DNA of 32,929 nucleotides, taken from the NCBI GenBank assembly GCA_017503325.1, contig JAFVTI010000040.1:1-32929 (forward strand). The letters are read 5' to 3'. The translations under genes and the position numbers were made by a program. Under the pieces are notes generated by a model. That model saw only the letters and a list, made by a program, of their open reading frames with translations. It did not search any database and was not told where the DNA came from. This document shows, piece after piece, positions 31,748 to 32,929 of this stretch. Each line of letters begins with the position of its first letter. Positions within the stretch are counted from its first letter, which is position 1. The DNA comes from Clostridia bacterium (lineage in GTDB: Bacteria; Bacillota; Clostridia; Oscillospirales; CAG-272).

Positions 31748-32236
31748 ATGAACAGAGATAAAGGGAATATGGCCTTGACCTATGCGCTGATATTCGGTGC
31801 GATCCTCTCCTTGTGCGCAGTATCCGTCCGTTTCTGGTGGGGCTCTCCGCACGCAAGCATTACTCAAATGGGCATTCGCGAGGTGCTGCCGCCCGTGTGG
31901 CTGATGGGATTTTTATGGCTGCTTTGGTATTTTGCGCTGGGCGCGACCTTGGGTGGTGTGCTGTATACATACGGAAAAAACTGCATTGATGCCTGGCGCG
32001 GTACCTGCTTTTTCTTGCTGATGATCGGCGTGGGATTTTTGTGGTATCCCTTGTTTTTCGTGCGGCATTATTTTTTGTTTTCCCTGATCGTCCTGCTCGC
32101 CGTCATTGCGCTTGCCGCCGTGTGCGCGCTGCAATGGCAAAAGCTTTCGCCCATGGCGGGGATAGTCATGTGGTTGCATGTGCTTTGGCTGTTTTATATG
32201 ACGGTTTTGCAGCTAATCTGCCTTTTTGGTGTATAA
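31748..32236 (+). CDS. TspO/MBR-family membrane protein
   Basis: A 162-aa protein with five predicted membrane helices. PPVWLMGFLWLLWYFALG and VGFLWYPLFFVRHYFLFSLI match the typical Pro/Trp-rich motifs of the TspO/translocator family, which binds porphyrins and cholesterol-like ligands and takes part in stress responses. The aromatic pattern in helices 1, 3 and 5 is as expected. The ATG at 31748 was chosen over an upstream start in the hairpin; GGGGTG (31736-31741) is 6 bases before it. The physiological ligand is unknown. Confidence 0.82.
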   Translation: MNRDKGNMALTYALIFGAILSLCAVSVRFWWGSPHASITQMGIREVLPPVWLMGFLWLLWYFALGATLGGVLYTYGKNCIDAWRGTCFFLLMIGVGFLWYPLFFVRHYFLFSLIVLLAVIALAAVCALQWQKLSPMAGIVMWLHVLWLFYMTVLQLICLFGV

Positions 32237-32253
32237 AATGTGCAAAAAAACAG

Positions 32254-32282
32254 TTGACAAACGAGGAAAAATGCATTATAAT
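32254..32282 (+). promoter_or_regulatory. Perfect consensus sigma-A promoter of the DUF4430 lipoprotein
   Basis: TTGACA (32254-32259), a 17-bp spacer and TATAAT (32277-32282), 35 bases before the ATG. Confidence 0.92.
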
Positions 32283-32317
32283 AGACATGACTAAATAATT
32301 CCAAAGGAGAATTTGCA

Positions 32318-32743
32318 ATGAAACTTTACAGAGTAATGGCTTTGGTACTTGCGATCCTCATGGTTGGCTGTGTTATGGTCGCTTGTAATAAAGAGCCCGA
32401 AGAAACCAAGACCACCATCAAGGTTGCTTTCACCATCAAGGACGGTCCCGATAAGGACAGCAAGATCTTAGCACAGGATGCTGAGTATTCCTACACCTAC
32501 AAGGGTGACGCTGCTCCCACCATCACCGAGGTTCTGATCGACGTTTGCGAGTTCTATGAGCTGGATATCGAGTTCCAGGATGACACTCAGCAGGTCGTTA
32601 AGAAGATCGGCAGCAAGACCGCAGGTAAGGGCGAGTATTGGACATATGCACTCAACGGCGTAAACGACCTGGATAACCCCATGTACGTTCAGACCGTTGC
32701 TGACGGCGATACCATCGTGGTTTACCTGGCATCTCTGGATTGA
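32318..32743 (+). CDS. DUF4430-domain lipoprotein
   Basis: A 141-aa exported protein. The N-terminal signal has two possible lipobox Cys (18 and 23); Cys23 (VMVAC) followed by an acidic linker is more likely. The rest (about 30-141) is a DUF4430 domain, ending GKGEYWTYALNGV...VQTVADGDTIVVYLASLD, related to the transcobalamin-like fold that binds ligands outside the cell. AAAGGAG lies just before the ATG. It has a perfect promoter and terminator, and its codons (GCT, GTT, AAG, ACC) point to high expression. The ligand is unknown. Confidence 0.88.
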   Translation: MKLYRVMALVLAILMVGCVMVACNKEPEETKTTIKVAFTIKDGPDKDSKILAQDAEYSYTYKGDAAPTITEVLIDVCEFYELDIEFQDDTQQVVKKIGSKTAGKGEYWTYALNGVNDLDNPMYVQTVADGDTIVVYLASLD

Positions 32744-32756
32744 TTTGAATATAAGA

Positions 32757-32790
32757 AAAACGGACAGCTTCGGCTGTCCGTTTTTTTTTT
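32757..32790 (+). terminator. Strong terminator of the lipoprotein gene
   Basis: CGGACAGC and GCTGTCCG (32761-32768 with 32773-32780) around a TTCG tetraloop, followed by ten T. The IS end begins 8 bases beyond. Confidence 0.95.
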
Positions 32791-32797
32791 GGAAAAA

Positions 32798-32929
32798 GAA
32801 AACCACGCGATAGTCGCGTGGTTCAATAGAGGCTCTGCCGATGAGATGAAATCCTCCAAATATGATATAATTAGTATGACCTGCCAGTCAAAACTAAAAA
32901 AACATATTTGGAGGATTTATCTATGAGTA
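32798..32929 (+). mobile_element. Left end of an IS200/IS605-type element (partial), outward-facing tnpA start
   Basis: An exact inverted copy of 1-132. A terminal hairpin (32801-32810 with 32814-32823) is followed by a leader inverted repeat (32849-32864 with 32903-32918) that covers GGAGG, and an ATG at 32923 that opens a reading frame cut by the contig end. An extended -10 (TGATATAAT, 32863-32871) sits at the inner edge of the left leader arm. The transposase lies beyond the window. Confidence 0.6.

Overview
The window looks like a complete contig from a spore-forming, fairly GC-rich member of the Bacillota (class Clostridia; an Oscillospiraceae/Ruminococcaceae-like gut lineage is my best guess). 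The evidence is the dipicolinate synthase pair dpaA-dpaB beside a CwlD-like amidase, a BofC-type protein, WhiA, consensus sigma-A promoters with 17-bp spacers, strong GGAGG ribosome-binding sites and many rho-independent terminators. Both ends carry the same 132-bp sequence in opposite orientation. It has the features of the left end of an IS200/IS605-type element, with tnpA pointing outward, so the contig probably stops at two copies of one insertion sequence.

Layout. 1-132: IS end. 146-3973 (minus): comEC-radA. 4061-4427: acpP with its own promoter and terminator. 4487-6595 (plus): CwlD-like amidase-dpaA-dpaB, a sporulation unit. 6699-8799 (plus): DUF5685 protein, a Cys-tailed J-domain protein and a membrane protein, with start/stop overlaps. 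8941-10068: PTS-type EIIC permease. 10202-12261: flotillin plus a two-helix membrane protein with a zinc ribbon. 12413-20714 (minus): a tightly packed eight-gene run read as Gfo/Idh/MocA oxidoreductase, coaE, lytic-transglycosylase-like protein, M18 aminopeptidase, prfA, tsaC, type IIA topoisomerase subunit A and a 42-residue membrane peptide missed by length cut-offs. 20811-27119 (plus): YjjG-type HAD phosphatase, murB, whiA, dnaE. 27120-28730: an island with an XRE-type regulator surrounded by repeats. 28727-29263 (minus): BofC-like protein. 29351-32236 (plus): class A PBP and a TspO/MBR-family protein. 32254-32790: a DUF4430 lipoprotein with a perfect promoter and terminator. 32798-32929: the second IS end.

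Most genes are housekeeping: DNA repair and replication, translation, CoA and cell-wall synthesis, sporulation. The unusual material lies in variant proteins and in non-coding structure. It includes (i) a 280-nt intergenic element that folds on paper into a compact three-way junction; (ii) a dispersed palindromic repeat (CGTAGGGGC...GCCCGC) with covarying stems, two copies of which lie in frame inside dnaE; (iii) an insertion-sequence leader whose hairpin masks the tnpA ribosome-binding site, with an extended -10 promoter at its inner edge; (iv) a transglycosylase-fold protein with Gln in place of the catalytic Glu; (v) a ComEC whose C-terminal domain lacks the metallo-beta-lactamase metal motif. 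I found no tRNA, rRNA or CRISPR array. All family assignments are from reading motifs; no searches were run.
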